Notes: generated by a model not told the origin, from the sequence alone. A stretch of DNA of 64,000 nt from an uncultured Bacteroides sp. (GCA_944322285.1 CALUOR010000010.1:25614-89613); one strand, 5' to 3'. Positions 1 through 10,089 are shown, counted from the first letter of the stretch. Numbers and translations are program-made.

Positions 1-297
1 GCGCAGGTCGTAGTCGCCCGGCATCAGGGAAAGTTCGGCCAGGTAAGTGCTATCTGCTTGAAGCGTGCAGAATTGTGTATCATTATATAGAATTGTGTTT
101 TCGCCTTGGGGGAAAACTTCGATGACGAGGCGTAACTGCCTGTCATGGGTGGCACTGTCGCTTCCGGCAGTACGGGTGGCCGTATAGACGGGCAAGTCCG
201 CTTCCGGCAAGGCTAGTGAAAGGCGCACTGTGGAGGGAAGAACATCGTCCTCTTTGTCGCAGGCCGTAAACAAGACCGGCGGCAACAGCATATACAT
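1..297 (-). CDS. Lipoprotein, N-terminal part, cut by window edge
   Basis: About 99 residues are visible, read leftward from an ATG at 297. A hydrophobic stretch (YMLLPPVLFTAC) ends in a lipobox-like FTAC, followed at once by acidic residues (DKEDD), as expected of a Bacteroidales surface lipoprotein. The rest (RLVIEVFPQGE, then SLMPGDYDLR) resembles the N-terminal beta domain of fimbrillin/DUF6562-type lipoproteins; this is inference from style, not alignment. The signal peptide is short from this ATG, so the true start may lie upstream; the frame stays open to at least position 430. Function unknown. Confidence 0.7.
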   Translation of the reverse strand, partial: MYMLLPPVLFTACDKEDDVLPSTVRLSLALPEADLPVYTATRTAGSDSATHDRQLRLVIEVFPQGENTILYNDTQFCTLQADSTYLAELSLMPGDYDLR

Positions 298-756
298 TAT
301 TATATAAAGGGAACAGACTGGAAAACCGGATGGAAATTTTGCTTGAAATATCGCCTTGCAACCGAGAAAAATAAATTTGCAAGGTGTTGTTTTCCAGAGA
401 TTTTCTATTATATTACGCGCGAGGCTTCTACGGTGTGTGTGTGTGTGTTTAAAATAAATCCGCACATACACAAGTTTTTAACGGTATTTTCGCAGGTATT
501 TTTGCGCGCGAAAGCAGGGGTATCCGTTTCCGTATTCGGAACACGGCATACACCTCCGTCCTGTCGGCAAACCGTTGATAGCGAAGAAGGTATGCATCCG
601 TAACGTTTCATTTTTATGTAGTTAATAGGGTGAATAATTTTACATCAACGCAAAGGTAAGGGATAAATCGCAAACTGCAATGCGTTACGGGGCGTTTTTG
701 CAGATTTTTAGGGAAATAAGGGAAGGGATGGAAGGAAGGGGGGAAATGGGAATTTA

Positions 757-941
757 GTTTTAGGCACGGATTACACGGATTTCACAGAGATTTTAGTTTT
801 TTGCTATGTCTCTGTCACCCCGTAGTCGAGGGGTCTCACGTAGCACATACTCAGTATAACATGAGATGTCTCGACAAGCTCAACATGACAGGGATACCTT
901 GAGTAAATCCGTGACTAATCCGTGCAATCCGTGCCTAAAAA
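757..941. repeat. Nested palindromic intergenic element, copy 1
   Basis: The outer arms are a roughly 20-bp inverted repeat beginning TTTAGGCACGGATTACACGG and ending with its complement. The inner arms are TGTCACCCCG...GTCGAGGGGTCTCA and TGAGATGTCTCGACAAGCTC...ATGACA. The core is almost identical to copy 2 at 13668-13855. Confidence 0.8.
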
Positions 942-1144
942 TAACCCGCCTATATATAATATGGTATAGGCAATGCTCTTCTCGAATCTATAGGAGCGGA
1001 AATTTTGTTTTACAAGCAGATTTAAGTATCGTTAAGAATTAGGGTTTGTTATTGTTAACGGATGTGTAAGAAAAGACGCTTAATGGCCTTTTGAAATGTA
1101 AACATTTATAGATATGCTTGATTTTCAGCAATTTAAATGCTGCA

Positions 1145-1254
1145 GAAACACTGCGCTATTTCCGTTTTGTCAGCGCAGTGTTTACCCCCTAAACACTGCG
1201 CTGATTGGAGAGAAACACTGCGCCGGTTGAGAGGAAATAGCGCGCTGATTGAAC
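1145..1254. repeat. 22-bp-period repeat cluster (CACTGCGC units)
   Basis: Units built on AAACACTGCGCTGATTG start at 1194, 1216 and 1238 (22-bp steps). A fourth direct unit lies at 1149 and an inverted one at about 1171, which pairs with the first as a hairpin. Confidence 0.7.
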
Positions 1255-1440
1255 GGACATTTTGCGCCCGCTTTTCGGATTGAGAAAAATGTTGAAAAGA
1301 AACTGCTTCTTACGGAGGAGATGAATCGTGTAGGGACGGTTTTCCACGTCTAAAGGACAAAAAATTATCCCGCCGGCCAGGAAAAAATAATTCTCCGGCC
1401 AGCGGGATATTTCGTACTCCGGCACAGGGGCGTTTATTTA

Positions 1441-1593
1441 ATGAGGGTGTGTCATAATGTAAAATGACTTTCATTCTGTTATGTTGAGCGAAGCGCAGCG
1501 TAGTCGAAACATCTCACACAGCACTACATGAGACCCTTCGACTGCGCTCAGGGTGACAAAATAATAGCGACCTTACATTATGACACGCCCTCG
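1441..1593. repeat. Nested palindromic intergenic element, copy 4 (different outer arms)
   Basis: The outer arms are GAGGGTGTGTCATAATGTAA and its near complement at the right end. The inner arms (TAGTCGAAACATCTCA / TGAGACCCTTCGACT) belong to the same family as the core of the elements at 757 and 13668, in the opposite orientation. Confidence 0.75.
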
Positions 1594-1594
1594 T

Positions 1595-2782
1595 TTATTT
1601 AATGCCCAGTTTAGCTTTAATGTCTTTGGGGAGCGCGTCTTTATGCACGAGGATATTCATCGTCTTGTAGGCGACAAACGCTTTTGAAGCATACCAAATA
1701 CCTTTGTATTTGCCGCTTAATCCCCACGAATTTTTCACCATGAAATATTCCTTGCCGTTTTGGTCTTTGGCGATGCCGTAAATCTGCATGCCATGATCAT
1801 CGGTCGTTTCCCAGTTGTCAAAAGCTATCTGACGCATTTCTTGCGTGATTTCCATCTCAGGCAAAGGACGTGAAGTCAGCTCTTTCCGCTTGTCGGTAGC
1901 CGTCAGACCTGTCCAGCGCGCCATGTCGCTTCCGGTAAGCTCGGCTCCTTTTGCGGCGTCCGGCATAACGGCAATGCCATCGCGCGTAAAGCCTTGCTCG
2001 CTTACATCGCTGCCCCAGGCAAAGGTATAACCTGTGCGGATGGCATTGTCCATCACGGCCATCAGTTCGTCTATCGGCAGGTTGTAGGAGAGGGCGTTAC
2101 GCCAGTTGTCCTGAATTTCGATAGCAAACTGGGTATAGAAAGGATGATGCGTGTACGAAGTCAGCGACACGTAGTCGTCCGGGTTGATGCCCAAGCTTTC
2201 GCCAAAGCTCTTCGGAGTATATTCCTTGCCTTGGTAAGTGAAAGTTTCGGGGCATTTGCCCAGGTAGGTATCATAGATGGCGCTGACGCCGTTTTTCCAC
2301 ACCGGAGTCAGTTTGCTGAAATTTCCCTTGCCAATGGCCTTTACATAGGCGCCGGCTACGGCGTCCAGCTCATTATGCACAGGCAGAGAGTCGCCGTACA
2401 TGATACCCGGCATAGCTTCCTGCGGCACCAATCCGTAGTTCTTCAAGCAATACATGATGTCATAAAAGCTTCCGCCCGGCGAGAAAGAGGCATCGCCATG
2501 ATAGCGCACGTAGTTGACGGCACGGTCCACCATGGTGTGATGCACCACAAACATCTCGGACAAGTCGTAGGTGCCTTTCCCCATGCGCAACAATTCACTC
2601 TCCAGGAAGCCGAGGCTCGAGAAGCTCCAGCATGTGCTGGAACGGTTTTGGTTCTTGATACTGGTGATGGGATTTTCCTTCACGGTAGTGAAAACGAAGC
2701 CTTCTTCGTTTTTGGCCGTGTCTTGTGCCGCAACATGAAGGCTCAAGAGTCCCATAGCGGCGATAAGTATTGACTTTTTCAT
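1595..2782 (-). CDS. Secreted C1B-family cysteine peptidase (aminopeptidase C / bleomycin hydrolase type)
   Basis: 395 residues. The first 20 form a signal peptide ending in AQ, so the enzyme acts in the periplasm or beyond. The papain-fold catalytic residues are visible: Cys51 in SSTCWSFSS, His330 in DDHGMQIYG and Asn351 in KNSWG, preceded by a Gln-containing KNQNRS segment. Length and motif order fit peptidase C1B enzymes, which trim peptides from the amino end. A -7 box (TATATTTG on the minus strand, 2825-2832) lies 43 bp before the ATG. It looks monocistronic, followed by a palindromic element. Substrate unknown. Confidence 0.9.
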   Translation of the reverse strand: MKKSILIAAMGLLSLHVAAQDTAKNEEGFVFTTVKENPITSIKNQNRSSTCWSFSSLGFLESELLRMGKGTYDLSEMFVVHHTMVDRAVNYVRYHGDASFSPGGSFYDIMYCLKNYGLVPQEAMPGIMYGDSLPVHNELDAVAGAYVKAIGKGNFSKLTPVWKNGVSAIYDTYLGKCPETFTYQGKEYTPKSFGESLGINPDDYVSLTSYTHHPFYTQFAIEIQDNWRNALSYNLPIDELMAVMDNAIRTGYTFAWGSDVSEQGFTRDGIAVMPDAAKGAELTGSDMARWTGLTATDKRKELTSRPLPEMEITQEMRQIAFDNWETTDDHGMQIYGIAKDQNGKEYFMVKNSWGLSGKYKGIWYASKAFVAYKTMNILVHKDALPKDIKAKLGIK

Positions 2783-2921
2783 TGCTATTAAAATAATTTG
2801 AATTATTGATTATAGTATAGGGCGCAAATATAGGCAAAACTTATCAATTATCGCCCTTTTCTTCGAGAAACATTGGCTCTTTCTTTGCGAAACATGGGCG
2901 CTGCCTTCGCCAAACATGAAC

Positions 2922-3293
2922 TTAGAACTCTCTCCCGCAATGTATCTCCACTCCCGCCGAAGCGATGTCCGCCCCCATCGGCGGATTTCGCTTGGACAAT
3001 TTCAAATCAATATGTTCAAAAACGGGGAAGTCATGAAACAACCTCCGGACAATACGCCCGCCGACATGCTCCAGAAGTTTGGACGGGATTTCCATCTCTT
3101 CCTTAATAGCCTGATAGATTTCCGCATAATTCAGCGTATCGGCCACATCGTCCGTAGCCATAGCCCGCGTGATGTCCGTCTTTAAACGGAGTGACAAGGC
3201 ATATTCATTGCCCACCACGGTTTCCTGCGGGGCCACACCATGGTAGGCAAAGAAATGCAAATCGTCTAAGCAAACATAGGTTTCCATCCTCAA
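2922..3293 (-). CDS. folB: Dihydroneopterin aldolase
   Basis: 123 residues. Cleaves 7,8-dihydroneopterin to 6-hydroxymethyl-dihydropterin and glycolaldehyde in folate synthesis. Family signatures are present: VCLDDLHFFAYHGVAPQE at the N-terminus and DTLNYAEIYQAIKEEM in the middle. Length is standard. Its ATG overlaps the stop of the upstream malQ by 4 nt (ATGA), so the two are probably cotranslated, although folate and maltodextrin metabolism are unrelated. Confidence 0.93.
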   Translation of the reverse strand: MRMETYVCLDDLHFFAYHGVAPQETVVGNEYALSLRLKTDITRAMATDDVADTLNYAEIYQAIKEEMEIPSKLLEHVGGRIVRRLFHDFPVFEHIDLKLSKRNPPMGADIASAGVEIHCGREF

Positions 3294-5992
3294 TACGTCC
3301 TCCCTGTCTGCGCAATCAGTTCCCGTATTTTTTCGTTCAGGCTATCGGCTTGCATCAATTGCTCCAGCGTCAGATGCATGCGATAACGCCAATAGTGGCG
3401 GGGATTGGACGGGACATTGATGCGCTCCGCCTGCGCGTCCGGATTCCGCCAATGTCCGTCAATGGAGAGCCAATCCTGGAAAGAAAGAATGCTCAGGATG
3501 GAATTGCTACAAAGATGCTTGCGCACGACTTCTTCGCAAATCTCTGGCGTAGCGGTCGCAGGAGCCTCGCCCGGATGGCCTAACATGCTGTTAAAGTAAC
3601 GTTGCGTTTGCTGGGCATCTTCTTCCCACCAGCCGCGCAGGGTGGACATGTCGTGCGTGGAGATGGTACAAACCGAGCGATAGGGATACCACTCCGGATG
3701 GCCGAACTCCTGCGACGGGTCCTTAGGCATACGCTCTATCTCCAAGGAGAGGATGCGCAACTCGCTCATAACCCATGCCACACAGGCGGGTATCATGCCC
3801 AGGTCCTCACCACACACCAGCATGTGGGTGGATTGCGTCAGCTGAGGCAGTTTCTTCATGGCCTGCTTCCCCCAAAAATCATTGTGCCGGTGGTAGAAGT
3901 ATTGGTCATAGAGCCGGTTGAAGGCAGCTTTCTCCCAATCGTTCAAAGCCTGGTAGATGAAATCGTGTTGCACGCCGATGCGCGGATGGTATTTTTCCGG
4001 GTCATTGCGGTCGGGCACGAACAGAACATCGCTGATGAGGGTATACAGCCCGTCACGTATCCGGATGCTTTCCGCATCGGTCTTTCCGGCAAAGAAAGTT
4101 TCCACCTTGCGCTGAGTGTCAAAATCCGGCTTCATCCGGTAGCTGCCCCAAGTATCGGTCGGTTCGAGGAAAGTACGTTTTACATACTCTGTATGATGAC
4201 CGAAAATTTGTTCTAAGAAATATTCGTGTATATAAGGTGTCAAGAAAAAGTCTTTACGGAAATGTAATCCGTAGCTTTCTATCTCTTGGCTGGTCATGGG
4301 CAGGGCAGGAACAAACTGACCTAAAAGTCCGTGGACGGAATTCATCGGGATTTCCCAAATGCGGAAGAAACCTAATATGTGGTCAATGCGATATGCATCG
4401 AAGTATTCCGCCATCTTGCGGAAGCGTTTCATCCACCAGGCATATCCGTCTTGCTCCATCACGTCCCAGTTGTAAGTGGGTAATCCCCAATTTTGACCAT
4501 TGACTGAAAAACCATCAGGGGGAGCTCCGGCCTGTCCGTTCAGATTGAAATAATGAGGTTCTTTCCATGCTTCTACGCTATTGCGGCTGATGCCGATAGG
4601 TATGTCTCCTTTCAGTACTACGCCGTTGGCACGGGCATGACGGCTGGCATCCAATAATTGCAGGTGCAGGTTGAACTGGATGTAGTAGTAGATGGCGATA
4701 TGCGGGTAGTCAGCCGTGCCCGGTTGGCATAATTTTTCAATATCTTCTTTGTTATAAGTGCTATAGCGAGGCCATTCACGGAAGTTCGGCGTTTTGTAGG
4801 CATCGCGCAGGTAGCTGAATACGGCGTAGGGTTGCAACCATTCTTTATTGGCTTCGAAAAAGTCTGAAAAAGCCTTGGATGCAAGCACTTTTTCTCCTTC
4901 TTGCGCGAAGATGAGTTGGAAATACTCCCATTTGGTTTGGTTGACGGCTTCATAATCTACGGTGGGCAAGGCGTTCAGTTCATGTTGGCGTTGGCGGAAT
5001 TCGGCCATCTTCTCCCGGTCATGCAATTCACCCAATTGCTCCAAATCAGCATACATGGGATGGAAAGCGTAGATGGAGATGCTGCTATAGGGATATGAGT
5101 CTGTCCATGTATGGGTCATGGTGGTGTCGTTGATGGGAAGAATCTGCACGACTTTCTGATGGGTCAGCGCCGTCCAGTCAATCATGCGTTTCAAATCGCC
5201 GAAATCACCTACGCCAAAACTTTTCTCCGAACGCAGCGAGAATACAGGTATGGCCACTCCGGCACCCTTCCAGGCAGGGAGTCCGAAGTAGACATAACGG
5301 TCGCCCACGGCCAAGGTTTCGTTTTCGCGCAATGCCGGATTAGCGATGTAACGGTTGGGGTTGTTTTCCCACGCCACAACGCGATCCTCGCTCTTCTTAT
5401 AGAGCACAAACTTGTATTCCAATGGATAAGTCAGCGCTTCCGCATCAAATTCCAGTTGCCATTCGGGGAAATTGATGTCACTCATCAGCAAGGCCTTGTC
5501 GGGATTCCAATTACCCAATGCTTCCTGATTGCCACAGATGGCCAGGCAATGATTATCATCAACGCAAGGCGCGTATGCTTTTATCAGAATGCCTTTTGCA
5601 TGGGACTGTGGCGGAGCCATACGCTCACGATGCGCCAGCAAAGACTCGGTGAAAGCCGAAGTGTAAAAATATTGTTGCTCCGGAATGTCTTTCCAGCAAT
5701 CTGTCAACCGGTATATCTTCTCAGGATTGTCGGGGGTAACATACAATGACCTGCACAGGCCGTTCCATTCGCTACGAACCAACTTCCCATTATTATAAAT
5801 GTGATAACTGTAATGTACGCATTCTTCTACCGGACAAGCTATCTCAATGTCCGCGCTCCAATGAATTCCATCAATGGTTTGTAAGGATACGGCTTTTTCT
5901 GCATCGTTCATGCCAAGCTCTTGCACAGAGCCTTGCACTTTGACTTCTTCACCCCAATTGGTGCGATACTCGATATTAAATGATAAGGTCAT
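3290..5992 (-). CDS. malQ: 4-alpha-glucanotransferase with N-terminal starch-binding domains
   Basis: About 900 residues from the ATG at 5992. Longer in-frame starts reach 6106 but would add a spurious hydrophobic leader, and the chosen start reads MTLSFNIEYRTNWGE, the beginning of a CBM20 module. Two CBM20-like domains fill roughly the first 270 residues, then a GH77 barrel. Visible active-site landmarks are the nucleophile Asp in AYRIDHILGFF, the acid/base Glu in VCGEDLGMIP and the third acid in STHDMSTLRGWW. The enzyme transfers maltodextrin segments between alpha-glucans in the cytoplasm. This long, CBM-bearing form is common in Bacteroidales. Confidence 0.93.
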   Translation of the reverse strand: MTLSFNIEYRTNWGEEVKVQGSVQELGMNDAEKAVSLQTIDGIHWSADIEIACPVEECVHYSYHIYNNGKLVRSEWNGLCRSLYVTPDNPEKIYRLTDCWKDIPEQQYFYTSAFTESLLAHRERMAPPQSHAKGILIKAYAPCVDDNHCLAICGNQEALGNWNPDKALLMSDINFPEWQLEFDAEALTYPLEYKFVLYKKSEDRVVAWENNPNRYIANPALRENETLAVGDRYVYFGLPAWKGAGVAIPVFSLRSEKSFGVGDFGDLKRMIDWTALTHQKVVQILPINDTTMTHTWTDSYPYSSISIYAFHPMYADLEQLGELHDREKMAEFRQRQHELNALPTVDYEAVNQTKWEYFQLIFAQEGEKVLASKAFSDFFEANKEWLQPYAVFSYLRDAYKTPNFREWPRYSTYNKEDIEKLCQPGTADYPHIAIYYYIQFNLHLQLLDASRHARANGVVLKGDIPIGISRNSVEAWKEPHYFNLNGQAGAPPDGFSVNGQNWGLPTYNWDVMEQDGYAWWMKRFRKMAEYFDAYRIDHILGFFRIWEIPMNSVHGLLGQFVPALPMTSQEIESYGLHFRKDFFLTPYIHEYFLEQIFGHHTEYVKRTFLEPTDTWGSYRMKPDFDTQRKVETFFAGKTDAESIRIRDGLYTLISDVLFVPDRNDPEKYHPRIGVQHDFIYQALNDWEKAAFNRLYDQYFYHRHNDFWGKQAMKKLPQLTQSTHMLVCGEDLGMIPACVAWVMSELRILSLEIERMPKDPSQEFGHPEWYPYRSVCTISTHDMSTLRGWWEEDAQQTQRYFNSMLGHPGEAPATATPEICEEVVRKHLCSNSILSILSFQDWLSIDGHWRNPDAQAERINVPSNPRHYWRYRMHLTLEQLMQADSLNEKIRELIAQTGRTY

Positions 5993-6127
5993 ATTATTGA
6001 ATTTGAAATTTAAAACAACAATAGCTACAATGGCTATGCAAGTATAAGAAATTATCCCGACAGCCATTGTAGCCGTTGCTACTTTAATCCCCGGAAAGGG
6101 GTGCAAACGTTTGTGTACGTTCCCCGA

Positions 6128-8665
6128 TTATCCGCATCGGGAAGCTCCACATGTCTTACATATCAGACAGCCTTCTTGATAGACTAATGTCTCATTGCCA
6201 CAGTTGGGACATTTCTGTCCTTTGGCTTCCGTACCGTCCAATACGTATTTCTTCAAGGCGCGTTCTACACCATTCTTCCAAGTGTTGATATTCTCGCTAT
6301 CCAATTGGAGCGAGCTTACCAGCTTGATAACCTGCTCGATAGGCATGCGATAGCGCAACACGCCGGAGATAAGCTTGGCGTAATTCCAATATTCCTTGTT
6401 GAACTTCTCGGACAGACCTTCGATGGTCACCTTGTAGCCGCGTTTGTTCTCGAACTGGAAGTCGTAGTGCTTGCGGCCATTGTCATCATAATTCTTGATG
6501 ATGTGTCCGGATGTCACGCTCTTGGGCAACACGATACCCTCGTCATCGTCCAGCACACCGGTAAATATTTCGTAAGGATGTCCGTCCATCAAACCAACGA
6601 AGGCCACCCATTTCTCCTTGTTGTTTTGGAAACGAACCACATCGGCTTCCAACACCTTGGGACGAGTCTCTACAACCGTAGGCGGCTTGCACGGGGGAAG
6701 TACGTCTTTCTTGTCACTCTTGGTGGAAAGCAATACGCCTGAGCGCGAACCATCGCGATAGACCGTACAGCCTTTGCATCCAGATTTCCACGCTTCAATG
6801 TATAGTTGGTTCACCAAGTCTTCGTCCACGGTGGCCGGCAGGTTGATGGTGACACTGATGGAATGGTCTACCCACTTTTGGATGCGTCCTTGCATTTTGA
6901 CTTTCATCAGCCAATCCACATCGTTGGAGGTTGCCTTATAATAAGGTGACTCTTCCACCAGCTTGTCAACCTCTTCTTGCGTATAACGCTTGGCGGGGTC
7001 ATAGCCTTTGGCCTCCATCCACGTAACGAACTTGGGATGGAATACGATGTATTCCTCGAAAGCGTCGCCTGTCTCGTCCACATAGTCAATGCGTACGTTC
7101 GTGTCGTTGGGGTTCACCTTGCGACGACGCTTGTACACAGGGAGGAACACCGGTTCGATGCCCGAAGTTGTTTGGGTCATCAGGCTGGTGGTGCCCGTAG
7201 GAGCGATGGTCAGGCATGCGATGTTGCGTCGTCCGTATTTCTTCATGTCTTCGTAGAGTTGCGGGTCTGCTTCGCGTAAGCGGTTGATGAAGGGATTATT
7301 CTTTTCCCGCTCCGTGTCGTAGATTTCAAAAGCACCACGCTCTTTGGCCATCTCTACCGAAGAACGATAGGCACTCAGGGCGATGGTTCTGTGAACCTTT
7401 TCTGAGAAGGCGGTAGCCTCTTCTGTACCATAGCGCAGGTTCAGGGCGGCCAGCATGTCGCCTTCGGCCGTGATGCCCACGCCGGTGCGCCGGCCTTGTC
7501 CGCTCTTCTTATATATCTTCTGCCACAATACGCGTTCGGTATGTTTCACGTCTTCGCTTTCGGGGTCGGAGTCTATTTTTTCCATGATACGCTCAATCTT
7601 CTCCAGCTCCAAATCGATGATGTCGTCCATGATGCGTTGAGCCAATGTCACATGCTTGTGGAACAAATCGAAGTCGAAGTAAGCATCCGGCTTGAATGGA
7701 TTTACGACGTAGGAATATAAGTTGATGGCCAGCAGGCGGCATGAATCGTAAGGGCACAAAGGTATTTCTCCACAAGGATTGGTAGATACGGTCTTGTAGC
7801 CCAAGTCGGCATAGCAATCGGGCACAGACTCGCGAATGATGGTGTCCCAAAATAAAACACCCGGCTCGGCCGACTTCCATGCGTTGTGCACAATCTTCCG
7901 CCACAACTCGTTGGCGCTGATTTCCTTCTTCACCAGCGGTTTGGAGCTATCTATAGGATATTGTTGCGTGTAAGGACGATTATCAATGGCCGCCTGCATG
8001 AAAGCGTCGTCCAGCTTGACAGACACGTTGGCTCCCGTCACTTTGCCTTCCGTCATCTTGGCATCGATGAATGCCTCTGCGTCCGGATGTTTGATGGAAA
8101 CGCTCAGCATCAAGGCGCCACGACGTCCGTCTTGAGCCACTTCGCGCGTGGAGTTGGAATAACGCTCCATGAAAGGCACCAGTCCGGTTGAAGTCAGCGC
8201 CGAGTTCTTCACGGGCGAACCTTTGGGACGGATATGGGAAAGGTCGTGACCCACACCTCCGCGGCGCTTCATCAGCTGCACTTGCTCCTCGTCAATCTTA
8301 AAAATGGCTCCATACGAATCAGCTTCTCCGTCCACGCCAATCACAAAGCAGTTGGACAAAGAGGCTATCTGGTAATCGTTGCCGATGCCCGTCATGGGGC
8401 TTCCCTGCGGCACGATGTACTTAAAGTGATCCAGCAGACCGAACAGCTCGTCGGCACTTAACGGATTGGGATACTTGGCCTCGATGCGGGCTATCTCGTT
8501 CGCAATACGCCAATGCATGTCTTCGGGAGACTTCTCGTAGATGTTCCCGAACGAATCCTTTACGGCGTATTTGTTCACCCACACTCTGGCTGCCAGTTCG
8601 TCGCCTTGGAAGTATTGCAATGATGCTTCAAAGGCCTCGTCGTACGTATAAGTTTTCTTTTCCAC
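6128..8665 (-). CDS. nrdJ: Class II (adenosylcobalamin-dependent) ribonucleotide reductase
   Basis: 845 residues. Reduces ribonucleotides to deoxyribonucleotides using a B12-derived radical, independent of oxygen. Seen: SLSNCFVIG and KRRGGVGHDLSHIRP in the N-terminal part, the central NPCGEIPLC segment with the radical-site Cys and Glu, the PTGTTS nucleotide-binding loop, and a C-terminal zinc ribbon at about 819-845 (CPNCG...CKTCGASRCG). Length fits the vitamin B12-dependent NrdJ family with Zn tail. It has its own strong promoter (8742-8772). No cobalamin riboswitch could be recognised in its leader. Confidence 0.95.
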   Translation of the reverse strand: MEKKTYTYDEAFEASLQYFQGDELAARVWVNKYAVKDSFGNIYEKSPEDMHWRIANEIARIEAKYPNPLSADELFGLLDHFKYIVPQGSPMTGIGNDYQIASLSNCFVIGVDGEADSYGAIFKIDEEQVQLMKRRGGVGHDLSHIRPKGSPVKNSALTSTGLVPFMERYSNSTREVAQDGRRGALMLSVSIKHPDAEAFIDAKMTEGKVTGANVSVKLDDAFMQAAIDNRPYTQQYPIDSSKPLVKKEISANELWRKIVHNAWKSAEPGVLFWDTIIRESVPDCYADLGYKTVSTNPCGEIPLCPYDSCRLLAINLYSYVVNPFKPDAYFDFDLFHKHVTLAQRIMDDIIDLELEKIERIMEKIDSDPESEDVKHTERVLWQKIYKKSGQGRRTGVGITAEGDMLAALNLRYGTEEATAFSEKVHRTIALSAYRSSVEMAKERGAFEIYDTEREKNNPFINRLREADPQLYEDMKKYGRRNIACLTIAPTGTTSLMTQTTSGIEPVFLPVYKRRRKVNPNDTNVRIDYVDETGDAFEEYIVFHPKFVTWMEAKGYDPAKRYTQEEVDKLVEESPYYKATSNDVDWLMKVKMQGRIQKWVDHSISVTINLPATVDEDLVNQLYIEAWKSGCKGCTVYRDGSRSGVLLSTKSDKKDVLPPCKPPTVVETRPKVLEADVVRFQNNKEKWVAFVGLMDGHPYEIFTGVLDDDEGIVLPKSVTSGHIIKNYDDNGRKHYDFQFENKRGYKVTIEGLSEKFNKEYWNYAKLISGVLRYRMPIEQVIKLVSSLQLDSENINTWKNGVERALKKYVLDGTEAKGQKCPNCGNETLVYQEGCLICKTCGASRCG

Positions 8666-8741
8666 AATAATATAATATTTAATTTTGTGTAATATTTAGT
8701 CTGTTTTATAGGAGTCTTGTTGATAGTCATCAAATGTTTTG

Positions 8742-8772
8742 CAAAGCTATGAATGTTTTTCGAATTGACAAA
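8742..8772 (-). promoter_or_regulatory. Promoter of the ribonucleotide reductase gene
   Basis: On the minus strand TTTG (8772-8769), a 19-bp spacer and TAGCTTTG (8749-8742) match the Bacteroidetes consensus exactly. Predicted leader is about 70 nt. Confidence 0.75.
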
Positions 8773-8982
8773 AGAAATATTTCTCTTTTTATCAACAGGT
8801 TTTAAGTTTCCCATTTCAGTTTTATACAACATTGATTATTAATCAATTACATTTTTCAAAGTTTTATAAAGTTTTCCAAAATAAGAATCCATTCAAAAAC
8901 CAAACTTGCGATTTGGATAAGTCCCGCCCATCTGTCATCGTTCAACTATCCATCTACTCCATGAAATCAATCGGCTACAGAT

Positions 8983-9013
8983 TTTGAATATTCCATCCTT
9001 TTTAATAACTTTG
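8983..9013 (+). promoter_or_regulatory. Promoter of the CPBP protease gene
   Basis: TTTG at 8983-8986, 19 bp, TAACTTTG at 9006-9013. The ATG follows 30 bp after the -7 box. Confidence 0.75.
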
Positions 9014-9043
9014 AAGTTCGAATAACATAAATAGAAAAAGAAG

Positions 9044-9958
9044 ATGAATAGAGATAAAATATCCCCCGCCCCCTTCAGTTGGAAACGGCTGGGTTGGTTT
9101 GTGATTGAAATTCTGTTGTTTGCAGCTATCGTATCCGTTGTGTACGGTTTTCTGTTTATCTTGGCGGGCCTCTTGCGTGTGCCGCTTTCCGAACTGGGCA
9201 TCAACGAAAATGATACGGGAATAGACAGTGCCTTTATGCTGATGAGTGAAACTGTATTGGCACTGGGCAGTGTCATAGGTCTATTGGTCGTGCATAAGCT
9301 GAGCCACAAGGTATTCCCTTATCCGACTTCCTGCACCGGTTTATCCCTCAAAGGACACGGACGCGAGTTATGGGCCGGTGTTGGTGTAGCCGCAGGGCTG
9401 TATGCGGCAGGCTTCCTACTGACACTCCTATTCGGCGGCATCGCTATTGCGGGCATCCATTTCCACGGACCCGCACTTTTACAGACTTGGGTATTCTTCT
9501 TCTTTGTAGCCATATTTGAGGAGACCATGTGTCGTGGCTTCCTATTAGGGCGCATGATGGATGCAGGCGTCAACAAGTTTGTGGCTTTAGTCCTCTCCTC
9601 GGCCATCTTCTCTTTGCTGCATCTTGCCAACCCCGGTTTCACCGCCCTACCCTTTGCTAATCTGCTGCTGGCAGGCATTCTGCTGGGTTCGGCCTACATC
9701 TATACACGCAACTTGTGGTTCGCCATTACGCTCCATTGGTTTTGGAATTGGTTACAAGGTCCTGTCTTAGGATTCGAAGTCAGTGGAAACAGCTTCGGAG
9801 GAAGCCTGCTGACTTTGGAAACCACAGACAATGTGCTTTTAAACGGAGGTTCTTTCGGCTTTGAAGGTTCGTTGGTATGTACGGCACTGATGCTGGCAAG
9901 TATCCTTCTCATTATCCTCCATTATGAACGAAACAAGAAGAGAAAGCCTATGTATTGA
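9044..9958 (+). CDS. CPBP-family intramembrane metalloprotease
   Basis: 304 residues with about eight hydrophobic segments. The family motifs are in order: EETMCRGF (EExxxR type) near residue 165, FSLLHLAN (metal-binding His) near 190, and LHWFWN near 230. Members (CaaX prenyl protease 2 / bacteriocin self-immunity group) cleave substrates within the membrane; the bacterial substrates are mostly unknown. It stands alone with its own promoter; the nearest operon is efflux-related but starts from a separate promoter. Confidence 0.88.
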   Translation: MNRDKISPAPFSWKRLGWFVIEILLFAAIVSVVYGFLFILAGLLRVPLSELGINENDTGIDSAFMLMSETVLALGSVIGLLVVHKLSHKVFPYPTSCTGLSLKGHGRELWAGVGVAAGLYAAGFLLTLLFGGIAIAGIHFHGPALLQTWVFFFFVAIFEETMCRGFLLGRMMDAGVNKFVALVLSSAIFSLLHLANPGFTALPFANLLLAGILLGSAYIYTRNLWFAITLHWFWNWLQGPVLGFEVSGNSFGGSLLTLETTDNVLLNGGSFGFEGSLVCTALMLASILLIILHYERNKKRKPMY

Positions 9959-10055
9959 ACACCGGACTTATCCGCTTTTATCGATAAAAATCTCTATTCG
10001 AACCATAGAATCGGGACGAACATCCATTTTATTTCACTCTTAAACGAGTGAGCAT

Positions 10056-10063
10056 TACCTTTG
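10056..10063 (+). promoter_or_regulatory. -7 box of the efflux operon
   Basis: TACCTTTG, 26 bp before the ATG at 10090. The -33 element is weak (TTTC near 10032). Confidence 0.55.
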
Positions 10064-10089
10064 TACGTGCAAATAATAGAAGAAGCATT

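Larger units (their letters stand above)
298..1594. other. Long intergenic region rich in repeats
   Basis: No convincing gene in nearly 1.3 kb. It holds one nested palindromic element (about 757-941), a 22-bp-period cluster based on CACTGCGC (about 1145-1254), and a second nested palindrome (1441-1593) ending just before the stop codon of the next gene. A GT-rich run lies near 432-450. Short open frames here lack coding character. Confidence 0.6.
8666..9043. other. Divergent intergenic region with two promoters
   Basis: AT-rich DNA separating nrdJ from the CPBP protease gene. It holds one promoter for each direction (8742-8772 and 8983-9013). No gene or structured RNA was recognised between them. 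Confidence 0.6.

Noticed and set aside
343-611. Short genes around the GT-rich tract
   Set aside because: Both strands are open by chance over low-complexity sequence; neither has a start context or a recognisable protein.
8666-8741. Cobalamin riboswitch before nrdJ
   Set aside because: The leader is short and AT-rich, with no B12-box-like conserved core.
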